Shown in pieces: positions 63,052 through 64,000 of a stretch of DNA of 64,000 nt. Origin of the DNA: Hirudinaria manillensis (Eukaryota; Annelida; Clitellata; Hirudinida; Hirudinidae). Position numbers and translations under genes: made by a program. The stretch is from assembly GCA_034509925.1 (NCBI GenBank), contig CM067531.1, positions 8,317,319 to 8,381,318 on the forward strand, in the 5' to 3' direction. Position 1 is the first letter of the stretch. Each line of letters opens with the position of its first letter. Below the pieces are notes generated by a model. It was not told the origin of the DNA, made no database searches, and saw nothing but the letters and a program-made list of their open reading frames with translations.

Positions 63052-63965
63052 CTAATGATGCTGATATCTTTCCACTTTCCTGTAACATACCGACGAGACT
63101 TCAACCTTTGTCAAGTGCTGTGATTGAAAGGAAAAATATTATGTTAGTAAGTTACCTACCTTTAAACTGACATCACTAAGCCAAACATTAAAAATTTAAA
63201 AGAATAAATTCATATTCTATGCTACACCTAACTCAATATCCAATACTTTAAATAACGAATGCAAGCAATGTTACTTGTTACATATATGCATAACGTACAT
63301 ACGAATCCCTAATGGAACAACTATACTAACGGAAATTAAGCCTGAAACTATGAGGAACTTCAAATAGATTTTGCCAATTGAACTTTGGTTGTTCTGTGTT
63401 ATGAAGGATAGCATGCATCCTATGAATCTCTGAGACTGCGTTTATTAATCATGATGAAAAAAATTGAATTATTTCTAATAAACAATTTAAAATATTTAAC
63501 TACAAGCAATTATTTTTCAACATTATTTGATTAAAGCACTTTTAAAATTTGAATCTCTTACGAATGTTAAGTTGATATTGTTTGTTATCAGTTCCTGAAA
63601 AGAAGTCGTATGAATAAATAATTATAAGTCAAAAATAATAATTCACAATTTTAAAAATAAAATAAATGATTTTACTCTATCACCCATTGCAGAGCTGATA
63701 ACCAGGTGAGCAAAATGTCTATCAACAAAATAAATTGTTATTAATGGATTCGTGTTAAATTAAAATATATCTTATTTTCGATTATTATTGCATTTAAAAA
63801 CATTTAAATTACATTTATAGATTGCATATCATAAATTATTTAATAAATGGTGTTTTGTTTCTATTTTTAAATAGCCTTATTTATTGTCAGATCTAGGTAC
63901 GCTGAAATGAATCTAACAGTAAAAACGACTCGCTCCACATATTCTCGTATTTGTTGATTAAGTCG
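63052..63965 (-). CDS. F-box/LRR-like family gene G, 3' part only
   Basis: The window contains only the last five exons: 63965-63918, 63718-63676, 63594-63562, 63393-63331 and 63117-63052. They correspond to exons 9-13 of genes C-F and are open. It is very similar to gene F in both exons and introns, so it is a recent duplicate. The rest of the gene lies beyond position 64000. Confidence 0.75.
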
Positions 63966-64000
63966 CTGAGAAAAAAATTAATTTAAATGAAAAATTGAAA

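Overview
The window is from an AT-rich, intron-bearing animal nuclear genome. It shows GT-AG spliced genes for a peptide GPCR, an anion-selective Cys-loop receptor and an SLC7A6OS/Iwr1 protein. It also has an intact Ty3/gypsy-type retrotransposon and many ATT, GAT and tetranucleotide microsatellites. The neuropeptide and glutamate-gated chloride-channel-like receptors suggest a protostome, probably a lophotrochozoan (annelid or mollusc). That assignment is inference.

Layout. 1-6.4 kb: a young gypsy element with 107-bp identical LTRs and one gag-pol frame, inserted in an ATATT satellite. 6.4-16.5 kb: a two-exon allatostatin-A/galanin-like receptor (+ strand) in a gene-poor region carrying repeated 13-mers of the form ATTTWTGTAGCGC. 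16.57-28.49 kb: a recent tandem duplication (two units of about 5.96 kb), each holding one 12-exon gene on the minus strand. 31.4-36.3 kb: a membrane-protein exon, the Iwr1 homolog (+), and two related small membrane-protein genes (-). 37.4-40.7 kb: a complete eight-exon Cys-loop chloride-channel-like gene (-), with a decayed copy of its last exon just downstream. 44.6-64 kb: a head-to-tail array of four complete 13-exon genes and the 3' part of a fifth, all on the minus strand.

The seven array genes (two at 17-27 kb, five at 44-64 kb) are one diverged family. I rebuilt their exons by hand from splice sites, reading phase and comparison among copies. Each encodes about 470-510 residues: an F-box-like segment followed by leucine-rich-repeat-like segments. 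The two clusters share exons for the body of the protein but have different first and last exons. Copies B, C, E and F are open from start to stop. Copy A has a nonsense codon in its last exon and copy D has one in exon 4. This expanding family is the most notable content of the window. Assignment to F-box/LRR proteins rests on sequence pattern only.
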